A DNA stretch of 64,000 nt from Thermosynechococcaceae cyanobacterium Okahandja (GTDB lineage: Bacteria; Cyanobacteriota; Cyanobacteriia; Thermosynechococcales; Thermosynechococcaceae): the NCBI GenBank assembly GCA_041530395.1, contig CP136945.1, forward strand, positions 372,001 to 436,000, given 5' to 3'. Numbering within the stretch: position 1 is the first letter of the stretch; every line of letters starts with the position of its first letter. Shown one piece after another: positions 57,251 to 64,000 of this stretch. A model generated the notes under the pieces. The model searched no databases, had not been told where the DNA came from, and saw only the letters and a program-made list of their open reading frames with translations. The position numbers were made by a program, and so were the translations under genes.

Positions 57251-57752
57251 TGCCACGGCGGCGAAACCGTTGGCGCAGGGTGGGCAGTAGCCGTAAGCAC
57301 AGACCATAGGCCAGCAAACCGGCGACTACTCCCACCCCAACACTGCCGAACATGAGAATGGTGGCCAGTTGTCCCCCTTGCTCGATGAGGGACACCCAAG
57401 AGGTAACCCCCGTTAGGTTGAGGGGGGGCTGACCCGCCAGCCACCAGCCCACCTGAAAGTTAAACCAAAACAGGGGCACATAGGTAAACGGGTTGCTCAC
57501 CCAAGTTGCCAGCGCCGCCAAGGGCTTATTGCCCCGCAACAGCAGCGCCAAGCCCACCGCAATAATCATCTGACCGCCAAACAGCGGCAACATACCCGCA
57601 AAAACCCCCGCCCCCAAACCGCGAGCCACACTTTCCGTACTGGCATGGGAGCGCATCAAGCGTAAGTAGTAGTAACGCAAGGACCGTCGTAAATTGTGCA
57701 GCCAACGAAAACGCTTCTGATGGGAGTGCTGAAACAAAGACAACGGTACCAT
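57210..57752 (-). CDS. DUF2062 membrane protein
   Basis: 180 residues with three or four membrane segments. The [23 protein letters not shown] block defines DUF2062, found often next to glycosyltransferases or two-component genes, with no proven function. N-terminus is basic ([16 protein letters not shown]). The convergent cyclophilin gene overlaps its last 41 bases. No operon partner on the same strand except MFS upstream by 66 bases. Confidence 0.88.
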   Translation of the reverse strand: MVPLSLFQHSHQKRFRWLHNLRRSLRYYYLRLMRSHASTESVARGLGAGVFAGMLPLFGGQMIIAVGLALLLRGNKPLAALATWVSNPFTYVPLFWFNFQVGWWLAGQPPLNLTGVTSWVSLIEQGGQLATILMFGSVGVGVVAGLLAYGLCLRLLPTLRQRFRRRGTMAVLNAPTQPRL

Positions 57753-57818
57753 ACAGGTTCAGTAGAGATTGGTGCAACGAGACCCACTAGCAGTGTGCCA
57801 TATCCAAGGCAACCTTTG

Positions 57819-59027
57819 CTAGGCCGTCGGGCGATAGGTGGGCTTACGCAAGCCAACAACTAAAAACAGAAAAGCCACGCCCATAATCAGACCACTTTGA
57901 AAGGCAGGTGCTTGCCCCCCCCAGCGATCAAATGCCCAACCCGCCCAAGCCGGTCCGGCAATGCCAGCAATACTTTGGAGGGATTGACTTGCGCCAATAA
58001 TTTTGCCTTGATCTTCATCCCGTACTTGGTTGGAGATGACCCCCCGCAGCGAGGGCAGCATAATGCCCACCCCAAAGGCAAGGCCAACCACGCACAGATA
58101 AATGGAGGTGCCACTCCAAAAGCCAGTTGCCGGAATGGCGGCAATCCCCAGCAGGGCGGTGCCAACTAGCGCCATGCCCGCCACACTCAAGCGGTTTTCG
58201 CCAAAGCGAGGAATCAGCGAGCGAATGAGACCCGCTTGCACCACGGTGCTCACCACACCAATGATGACAAAGACAATACCCGCTTCAGCCGGCCCCCAAC
58301 CAAACTGCCGTTTCAAAAACAGGACAAAGATACTGGTAAAGCCAGCAAAGGCAAAATTAAAGACAAAGAAGGAGACCATCAATGCCTGAAGCGAGCGGGT
58401 CTTAAATAGTCCCAACCACTGCTGCTGTAAACCAAAACTCTTCAAACTCAGGGGCGATCGCTGGGCGGCGGGCAACGACTCCGGCAAAATGAAATAGGCC
58501 ATGACCAGATTGATCAGTGCCAGCGTCCCGGCAAAGAGAATCGGCAGCTTTAGGTTCACCGCGGCCAAACTGCCGCCGATGGCAGGACCAAAAATAAAGC
58601 CAATGCCAAAGGCCGCCCCCGTCAAGCCAAAATTTTTAGCGCGATCCGCCGGCGCCGAGGTATCGGCAATATAGGCTTGCGCCGTTGAGACCACCCCCCC
58701 CGTAATCCCGTCAATAATCCGCGACACAAAGAGGAGCCACGGGGCTGTGGCCGCCGCAAATAAAAAGTAGGACAGCGCCGTTCCAGCAATGCACACCAGC
58801 AATACAGGTCGCCGCCCCCAGTGATCGGAAAGGGCACCTAGCAGTGGCGCGGCAATAAACTGGGCACCGGCAAAGGAGGAAAATAGTAGGGTGAGGGTGA
58901 GGGCATCAAAGTTAAACCGCTCCACTAAAAAGGGCAGGATGGGGAAAATTAAACTCTCACCCAGTCGGTCTATAACAATCGTGAATAAAACAACAAATAA
59001 TGGTGAGCGTAGGTAGCGTATCCCCAT
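57819..59027 (-). CDS. MFS transporter, drug exporter type
   Basis: 402 residues with 12 hydrophobic segments. Motif A in [14 protein letters not shown] and the GPAIGG part of motif C mark a DHA1 drug:H+ antiporter of the TetA type. N-terminal [28 protein letters not shown] is typical for cyanobacterial members. The substrate is unknown. It lies 66 bases upstream of DUF2062 on the same strand. Confidence 0.9.
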   Translation of the reverse strand: MGIRYLRSPLFVVLFTIVIDRLGESLIFPILPFLVERFNFDALTLTLLFSSFAGAQFIAAPLLGALSDHWGRRPVLLVCIAGTALSYFLFAAATAPWLLFVSRIIDGITGGVVSTAQAYIADTSAPADRAKNFGLTGAAFGIGFIFGPAIGGSLAAVNLKLPILFAGTLALINLVMAYFILPESLPAAQRSPLSLKSFGLQQQWLGLFKTRSLQALMVSFFVFNFAFAGFTSIFVLFLKRQFGWGPAEAGIVFVIIGVVSTVVQAGLIRSLIPRFGENRLSVAGMALVGTALLGIAAIPATGFWSGTSIYLCVVGLAFGVGIMLPSLRGVISNQVRDEDQGKIIGASQSLQSIAGIAGPAWAGWAFDRWGGQAPAFQSGLIMGVAFLFLVVGLRKPTYRPTA

Positions 59028-59133
59028 GTAATAAATAGTCCCGCAAACATCGGTAAGTGGCGTGCAGCGTCAGCACGACTCTAGTTTGCCACGTCTTGGG
59101 ACAGTGATAAGCGCGAAGTTGTTGGCGTACCCC

Positions 59134-60894
59134 CTATGGGCTTGGCTGCCAAAACACGCCAATGGCATTATTGACTCGGGTGGTGGTCACCGAATGGCGA
59201 TCTACGAGTACCCCCCCTAAGTAAAGGGCGCTGGAGCTACCGCCATCAAGATTTACGGCATTGACCAAGCCAAGCTGCTGTACAATTTGCGCCCATTCGG
59301 CAAGGGTGGGGCCAGGGCCACCGATGCGGTTGTGGGTTGTTACTAGGAGAATACTGCCGTCACGGTGATTGCCCATGGCACTGCGGGGAGCGGCTTGGGC
59401 ATCGAGACCAGCGCCAAATTGCTCGAACGCCGCATTCAGCACTACCCGTCCCTGCTCCACCAACAGCGGGCCAGCCCCGACAATATTGGCAAAGGCTTCA
59501 AAGCTAGCGGGCACGGCACGGGTATTGATTTGTAGCGTTGCCCCCACCGGAAAGTTAGCGAGGGCAGAGTTAAAGTTGCGCGCCACCAGTAGGTAGCCAT
59601 CTTGGGGAATGGGCACCGCTTGGGGCTGGTTGCTACTGGCCGGGCGCTGACTAATGACCTGTTGGTTGCGAACTGTAATGACTGCTTCATTACCGGTTTT
59701 GGGGGTGTAGCTTGAACCCCATGCGGGGGTGTAAAGGGCAAGACCTGCTTGGACGTAGCCAGAGTTAAAACTGACAATCGGCAGGGTGCCGGTGGGGGTG
59801 GTAACGGTTTGTTGCAGACTGAGGCGACCAACGATGATCTGGCCATTGTCGTCCCAGGCGATCGCCCCGCGATTCAGAATCGGCCCCGAAATCCAGTTGC
59901 CCTCACTCCGCAGTGCCCCTAACGGTGCTTGGCGATCGCGGTTAAAGAATCCGGCATTAATGGCGGCGGCGGCTTGCCAGCGCTGAGCCAATTCCGGTAC
60001 CGTGGCCAACCCCACAACACTGGCGGGGGTGATCCAAAGGGGGCGCAGGCGCACCCCAGCAGTCTGGGGCGTCATCACCAACAGGCTGACGGGAAACTGG
60101 CGCGTCCCTAAGGTAACGGTTTGCTCCTGCCAGCGCAGACCCGGTGCCCATTGAATCGTGCGCGGCGGCGGCGCATCATTGCGAAAGTCCACCACCAAGC
60201 GGGGTGGGTTCAACAGCATGGAGGCGATAGGGCGAGCCGTGCCGCCAATTTCGGTTTCTAGCACGGTGCGGTTTGCCGCTGCCGTAATTTTCACCCCCGG
60301 AATTGTGGCCAACTGGCCGCTGGCTTCAATCGTCAGGCTGAGGCTGCGGGGGGTGGTACCCGTGCGACTAAAGGTGAGGCGGTTAATTTGCCATGGGGTT
60401 GGCCGATCCAGTTCAAACACCCAGCGATCGCCCCAGGGTTGCCGTCCCTGCCGCCAGCCAAGGATGCGGCTTGGGGGGGTCGTCATCCGCAGAGTGGTAC
60501 CTTGGGGTTGCACCTGCCACTGGTGCTGTTGGATGAGGGGGGTAATGTCTAGGTAGCGGTACATGCCATTGGCACTAAAACGAACCGCCAAAGGGCTAAA
60601 TTGCTCTTGAAACCATGCCACGGGCTGCTGCCATGGGTCTGTCGTATCGCCGAGCAGTACCCCTAAGCGATTGGCCAAAGCACCATCGCTAATGCCGATT
60701 CTTGGCTGGTTTTCCTCATTAATCCACTGGCTCCAGGCCACCGGATACTCACGCCCATTTAAGTTGAGGCGATCGCCTTGGAGAGTTTGCGCTTGCAACC
60801 GAGTGGGGGCGAGCAGCATTGCCAGCGTAACGGTCGTCAGCACTGCTCCCTGCCACCATGGGTCACCGTTCCGAGACAATAGCAAGTGTTTCAC
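59134..60894 (-). CDS. Secreted phosphodiester glycosidase (NAGPA) family protein
   Basis: 586 residues. Signal peptide (about 1-35, LAPTRLQAQ). The N-terminal half is beta-rich with AMIN-like character (about 130-240, PSRILGWRQGRQPWGDRWVFE); the C-terminal NAGPA domain (about 300-580) has NAGFFNRDR, GRLSLQQT and NAVNLDGGSSSALYLGG. NAGPA removes phosphodiester-linked sugars in mammals; bacterial relatives act on wall or exopolysaccharide. Envelope remodelling is the likely role. ATG at 60894 chosen for the signal peptide. Confidence 0.9.
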   Translation of the reverse strand: MKHLLLSRNGDPWWQGAVLTTVTLAMLLAPTRLQAQTLQGDRLNLNGREYPVAWSQWINEENQPRIGISDGALANRLGVLLGDTTDPWQQPVAWFQEQFSPLAVRFSANGMYRYLDITPLIQQHQWQVQPQGTTLRMTTPPSRILGWRQGRQPWGDRWVFELDRPTPWQINRLTFSRTGTTPRSLSLTIEASGQLATIPGVKITAAANRTVLETEIGGTARPIASMLLNPPRLVVDFRNDAPPPRTIQWAPGLRWQEQTVTLGTRQFPVSLLVMTPQTAGVRLRPLWITPASVVGLATVPELAQRWQAAAAINAGFFNRDRQAPLGALRSEGNWISGPILNRGAIAWDDNGQIIVGRLSLQQTVTTPTGTLPIVSFNSGYVQAGLALYTPAWGSSYTPKTGNEAVITVRNQQVISQRPASSNQPQAVPIPQDGYLLVARNFNSALANFPVGATLQINTRAVPASFEAFANIVGAGPLLVEQGRVVLNAAFEQFGAGLDAQAAPRSAMGNHRDGSILLVTTHNRIGGPGPTLAEWAQIVQQLGLVNAVNLDGGSSSALYLGGVLVDRHSVTTTRVNNAIGVFWQPSP

Positions 60895-60983
60895 CTCACA
60901 CCTTCAGTACTGGCAATCTAGATCATCCTGCCACTACAGAGGTACCTTTTGGCAAAAAAGTTGCTGTAACCCACCGCCAAAAT

Positions 60984-61298
60984 CTAGTACACCACAAGAA
61001 TCCGGCGTTGATTCTCACCCTCGTTCAGCAGCAATACCTCGGGTTTAACCGCATTATTTTGTTGATTACCCGGCTGCCAGCACTGCAACGGATGAGTCGA
61101 AGATGGCGATCGCACTGGATCTGCCGCCAAAGCACGGTTAACATTGCAACTTTTAATAACCGTTGCCCCCACACTGAGGGTTCCCGAGGCCGCAGTCTGA
61201 CTCACCGCCATTGGCAACCAGAAAAGATTCAATCCAGCAAATAATGCCACGAGAATACCTGCAGCAAATAACTGCTGCTCAAACCAAGAATACAGCAT
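60984..61298 (-). CDS. Small secreted protein, possibly SCPU-like
   Basis: 104 residues. N-terminal membrane/signal segment (about 8-32), then TAASGTLSVGATVIKSCNVN and a second Cys in PLQCWQ. The 'TLSVGATVIKSC' opening resembles spore-coat-U/fimbrial domains, but the chain is far shorter than that fold (about 130-150 residues), so it may be truncated or unrelated. It ends RRILVVY. Export is likely; the function is not known. Confidence 0.5.
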   Translation of the reverse strand: MLYSWFEQQLFAAGILVALFAGLNLFWLPMAVSQTAASGTLSVGATVIKSCNVNRALAADPVRSPSSTHPLQCWQPGNQQNNAVKPEVLLLNEGENQRRILVVY

Positions 61299-61912
61299 AG
61301 TACCCCCCGCCCTTCCCCCTTCGGAGAAGTCTCTTCATTTGATGGCTCTACTGCTTCAAAAGCAGTTGGAGGCATTGGTAAAAGCCCTAGTACCCCTGCC
61401 TTTAGGGCAGGCACTATCAGTTACTCTCAGTACTTAAAGACTAATCCTTATCCCCCGCTTTTTCCCCGACCGAGAAGATGTTTTTTCTAACTTTTTTCTA
61501 ATTGTGAGTCGTTAAGAAAAACACAATCCTTCTTGATCCACACTTCTATTGTAAATCGATAGCAAGAACAATGTAAAATTTGATACAGAATGTTAGGGGC
61601 TTAAACATATCGTAACGCCACAGGTCAAGCCTAGGCGTGTTGAAAAATGTCCTTGAGGCGAGGCGTTGGGCGCGCCTGCATCTGTCATTGGCGATGGTTA
61701 TCATCACCGCATCAGAAGAGCCTCAGCCTATGCCCATCATGGCAGCGGTTAGGGTATGATTGAGGCACAAGGATTTCCACACTTCAGTTGCTTAACAATA
61801 CTTTGTATTTACAGCAATCATTGCTCAACAGTGGGTGAGAGGCGGTGCCGTTTTGTTTAGAGGCAGTGTGGGATGTCGCATGTTCGCTTTATTCCTTTTG
61901 GCGGGTACTGCT
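61299..61912. other. Intergenic region with small hairpin
   Basis: About 600 bases without a supported gene. CCTGCC-TTTAG-GGCAGG (61395-61411) is a small hairpin without a T-run. The middle (61440-61620) is AT-rich and probably holds the promoter of the 61913 gene or of 60984. Nothing else recognised. Confidence 0.4.
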
Positions 61913-62422
61913 ATGAAATCTCTGTTCAAGTCTCAGGGCTTCGTGATTGGCTGTAATGCGCTCTTACTGTTTTCCGGTCTTGCAAGTGTCTTGGCACCCG
62001 CGCCAGCTCGTGCAAATGATGCTGCAATGATTGGTATTGGGGCAGGACTCTTTGGTGCCGCTCTGGGGGCGGGCTTAGCTGCCCCTCGCCGACCACGCAA
62101 TGAGACCACTGTGATTGTGGTGCCGCCGACCCCCACTGCCACCATGGTACCGGTTCCCACTGCGCCCATGGTACCGGTTTATCCTCATTCCCCTTACCCA
62201 CCAATGATGCAAACAGGGAACCCGATGGTGTATCAGGTAATGGCTCAAAATGGCCTGATGCCGGTTGCCTGTATGCCTGGAACAGTGATGATCCAGACCA
62301 TAAGCTATCCGGGGTATCCGCCGTCTCCCCCAACGTGCGCCTACCCAACGCCCTACATTCCTGCGGGAAGCTACTATGTTCAGCCGCAGACGGGGCGCTT
62401 AGTGCCAGCGGTGTACTATTAA
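61913..62422 (+). CDS. Secreted glycine-zipper and proline-rich protein
   Basis: 169 residues from ATG at 61913. Signal peptide (about 1-35, LAPAPARAND), a glycine zipper (GIGAGLFGAALGAGLAA, about 40-56), then Pro/Met/Tyr-rich sequence ending RLVPAVYY. Glycine zippers form membrane or oligomer contacts; the rest is probably unfolded. No domain or function recognised. Starts at 61835 or 61880 are possible but the peptide at 61913 is a better signal. The toxin-antitoxin pair follows ten bases after its stop. Confidence 0.6.
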   Translation: MKSLFKSQGFVIGCNALLLFSGLASVLAPAPARANDAAMIGIGAGLFGAALGAGLAAPRRPRNETTVIVVPPTPTATMVPVPTAPMVPVYPHSPYPPMMQTGNPMVYQVMAQNGLMPVACMPGTVMIQTISYPGYPPSPPTCAYPTPYIPAGSYYVQPQTGRLVPAVYY

Positions 62423-62431
62423 CGGTTAATA

Positions 62432-62728
62432 ATGGGCGACTCCACCGATTTAACACTGCTGCGGAGTATCTTGGAACAGCATTTTGCCGAGGTTTCGGTA
62501 CAGGTTTATCTTTTTGGTTCAGCGGCCCGCGGTACCCTGCGGCGCGGTTCAGATCTAGACATAGGGGTGTTACCCACTGCGCCATTGCCCTTGGGGCTGC
62601 TAGCGGATCTGCGGGAGCGATTAGAAACCTCTAATTTGCTCTATCGAGTGGATGTTGTTGACCTGTCCCAAACACCATCAGAGTTTGTGGCACGGGTCAT
62701 GACAGAGGGAGTGCGGTGGATCGGCTAA
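62432..62728 (+). CDS. mntA: MntA-type antitoxin nucleotidyltransferase
   Basis: 98 residues. The motif GS-X10-DXD is complete (GSAARGTLRRGSDLD), as in minimal nucleotidyltransferases. MntA modifies the HepT toxin by transferring AMP to a tyrosine, which silences it. The next gene overlaps its 3' end by 13 bases and is HepT-like, which supports this assignment. Short length fits. Confidence 0.9.
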   Translation: MGDSTDLTLLRSILEQHFAEVSVQVYLFGSAARGTLRRGSDLDIGVLPTAPLPLGLLADLRERLETSNLLYRVDVVDLSQTPSEFVARVMTEGVRWIG

Positions 62729-63123
62729 AGGAGCGATTGGCAGTGGCCAGACAGGCTCTTGCCACCCTGAGGGAGCTACCCTTGAGCCAGAGCGAGGACA
62801 AAATTATTCGTGATGCTGCTATTCAGCGCTTTGAGTACACATTGGAGGCAGTGTGGAAAGCAGCGCAACTTTATCTGCGGCAGCAAGAGGGACTCGATTT
62901 GAACTCTCCCAAAGGTGTTGTGCGTGGCTGCTTCCAAGTGGGGCTATTGACCGCAGAGCAGGCTCGTTGGGCATTGCAAATGGTGGATGACCGTAACCTC
63001 ACGGCTCACACGTATAATGAGAGCGTAGCTAATGCGATTTTCTCGCGGTTGGCACAGCACGCAAGCCTCATGAATTACTGGTTAGAGGCAATGGCACGAG
63101 GAGCTAGCATGGGCAACAGTTGA
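62716..63123 (+). CDS. hepT: HepT-like HEPN toxin
   Basis: 135 residues. The HEPN motif R-X4-H-X-Y is present as RNLTAHTY (about 93-100); the Tyr is the residue modified by MntA in studied pairs. HepT is an RNase that acts on tRNA or other RNA. It starts inside the mntA gene (overlap of 13 bases), which suggests coupled translation. A GTG at 62713 is equally near. Confidence 0.9.
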   Translation: MDRLKERLAVARQALATLRELPLSQSEDKIIRDAAIQRFEYTLEAVWKAAQLYLRQQEGLDLNSPKGVVRGCFQVGLLTAEQARWALQMVDDRNLTAHTYNESVANAIFSRLAQHASLMNYWLEAMARGASMGNS

Positions 63124-63127
63124 AGCT

Positions 63128-63466
63128 ATGGCGAGCCTCTATCCCTACTGTGTTGTCATTGTTACCACCGCCACAGAGGCGGAAGCAACCGCTTTAGCCC
63201 AAAAACTTCTGCAGGCTCGGCTAGCGGCCTGTGTGCAAATTTACCCTATTCAGTCGCTGTACCGCTGGCAGGGGGAGATCCATCAGGATCAGGAGTGGCA
63301 ATTGCTCATTAAAACCCAGCAAGCATTATTTCCGCAGGTGCGCGATCGCCTTCAGGAGTGGCACTCCTACGACGTTCCTGAAATTATTGCCCTACCCATT
63401 GTGGCGGGGGCAGCGGCCTATCTAGATTGGCTGGCGGCGGAAACACAGGAACCGCCTAGCGATTAA
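63128..63466 (+). CDS. cutA: CutA divalent-cation tolerance protein
   Basis: 112 residues, MASLYPYCVVIVTTATEAEA. CutA1 features: AACVQIYPIQSLYRWQGEI, EWQLLIKTQ and SYDVPEIIALPI. It forms a trimer of ferredoxin-like folds; the original link to copper tolerance is weak. It begins four bases after hepT and may be on the same transcript. Confidence 0.95.
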   Translation: MASLYPYCVVIVTTATEAEATALAQKLLQARLAACVQIYPIQSLYRWQGEIHQDQEWQLLIKTQQALFPQVRDRLQEWHSYDVPEIIALPIVAGAAAYLDWLAAETQEPPSD

Positions 63467-63475
63467 GATAGGGAA

Positions 63476-64000
63476 ATGGTGTCTCTTGCCCGTAAAAACC
63501 TGTTAGAGGACTTTAGCCGCTTTTTGGTGGCCCAACTGGGCATTACCTTTGCGGTTAGCTTGGTAACGATTCAAACGGGCTTACTGGAGGGGTTTGGCCG
63601 CTCGGCAACGCTGCTGATTAACCAAAGCCAAGCGGACTTTTGGATTGCCTCCAGTGAGCTACGTTACTTTGGCTTAACCCTGCCCATTGAGTATCAGGCG
63701 GTTATTGATGCTCAAGCGGTAGAAGGAGTCGCTGTGGCAGAACCACTGCTGATGCAGTCGGCAATTTGGCGGCGCTCTGAAACCGCCAACATTGATCCGG
63801 TACAGATTATTGGTCTTGAGCCTCCAGGCTCGTTGCTACCGCTGCAAACAGTGGCGGGCGCTTCGGTCGCGGAACTCGAAGACCCCTACACGGTACTGGT
63901 GGATCAAATTGACCTTAATGCCTTATCTATTACTGCGCTAGAAGACACAGGCCAGATCAATAATTATCCGGCGGTGGTGAAAGGTTGGACGCGGGGAGTG
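63476..64000 (+). CDS. ABC transporter permease, DevC/MacB-like (partial, 3' end outside)
   Basis: The frame is open from ATG at 63476 to the window end (175 residues). N-terminal basic MVSLARKNLLEDFSRF is followed by a membrane segment (about 17-45), then a large periplasmic part with ALLINQSQADFWIA-type sequence (beginning SATLLINQSQADFWIASSEL). This is the opening of a MacB/DevC-type FtsX-family permease, which in cyanobacteria exports glycolipids or metals. It starts ten bases after cutA. Confidence 0.8.
   Translation, partial: MVSLARKNLLEDFSRFLVAQLGITFAVSLVTIQTGLLEGFGRSATLLINQSQADFWIASSELRYFGLTLPIEYQAVIDAQAVEGVAVAEPLLMQSAIWRRSETANIDPVQIIGLEPPGSLLPLQTVAGASVAELEDPYTVLVDQIDLNALSITALEDTGQINNYPAVVKGWTRGV

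Noticed and set aside
61229-61414. Minus-strand 61-residue frame
   Set aside because: Overlaps a small hairpin and the 5' end of the 60984 gene; no ribosome-binding site or family-like sequence.

Overview
The window reads as chromosome of a unicellular, probably thermophilic cyanobacterium of the Thermosynechococcus/Parathermosynechococcus type. Support: an ndhA-ndhI-ndhG-ndhE operon for the photosynthetic NDH-1 complex, a separate 44-residue NdhP-like gene, cyanobacteria-restricted families (DUF3285, DUF2555, DUF3326, TIGR04376, SLH porin), very frequent GCGATCGC (HIP1) octamers in coding sequence, and a moderately high GC content with dense gene packing. The genus is an inference; the cyanobacterial assignment is secure. 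No rRNA, tRNA or CRISPR array was seen.

Layout. 1-7.9 kb: a truncated YheT-like hydrolase, a PilP/GspC-like membrane protein, a decayed stretch (1.67-2.33 kb), a TIGR04376 protein, DUF3326, an HtrA-type protease and the ndh operon (minus strand). 8.1-14.9 kb: pyrC, a gamma-carbonic-anhydrase-like protein, plsX-fabH (fatty acid and phospholipid initiation), ybeY, DUF3285 and a UbiB-family kinase. 15-20.6 kb: a Fur-box-preceded iron porin, a CRP-type site upstream of rlpA, TPP-riboswitch-controlled thiC, and a PiT phosphate permease. 20.6-31 kb is an accessory region: a head-to-head junction of two gene remnants, ndhP, a beta-lactamase-fold protein, a TPR-CHAT protein, and a large broken adhesin gene with 141-bp tandem repeats.

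31-41.5 kb: a PAS-GGDEF-EAL protein, DUF2555-coaBC-mutL, an ABC exporter divergent from an OmpR-type regulator, and a solitary DNA methyltransferase. 41.5-46 kb: a tnpB-only IS200/IS605 element, hom, and a VapBC-type toxin-antitoxin pair sitting inside a 106-bp direct duplication. 46-57 kb: carB-remA, a J-domain/pentapeptide protein, ftsH, a CbpA-like dnaJ, hisC, an FHA-kinase fusion and a lipoprotein cyclophilin. 57-64 kb: DUF2062, an MFS exporter, a phosphodiester-glycosidase protein, small secreted proteins, a MntA-HepT toxin-antitoxin pair, cutA and the start of an ABC permease.

Most of the window is ordinary core genome. The parts that deserve attention are the toxin-antitoxin insertion flanked by long duplications, the tnpB element together with two solitary copies of its left end, the decaying two-partner-secretion adhesin, the junction at 21.85 kb, and several intergenic operators (CRP-, Fur-, NtcA- and RpaB-like) recognised only by consensus. 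I did not find a clearly new multi-gene system.
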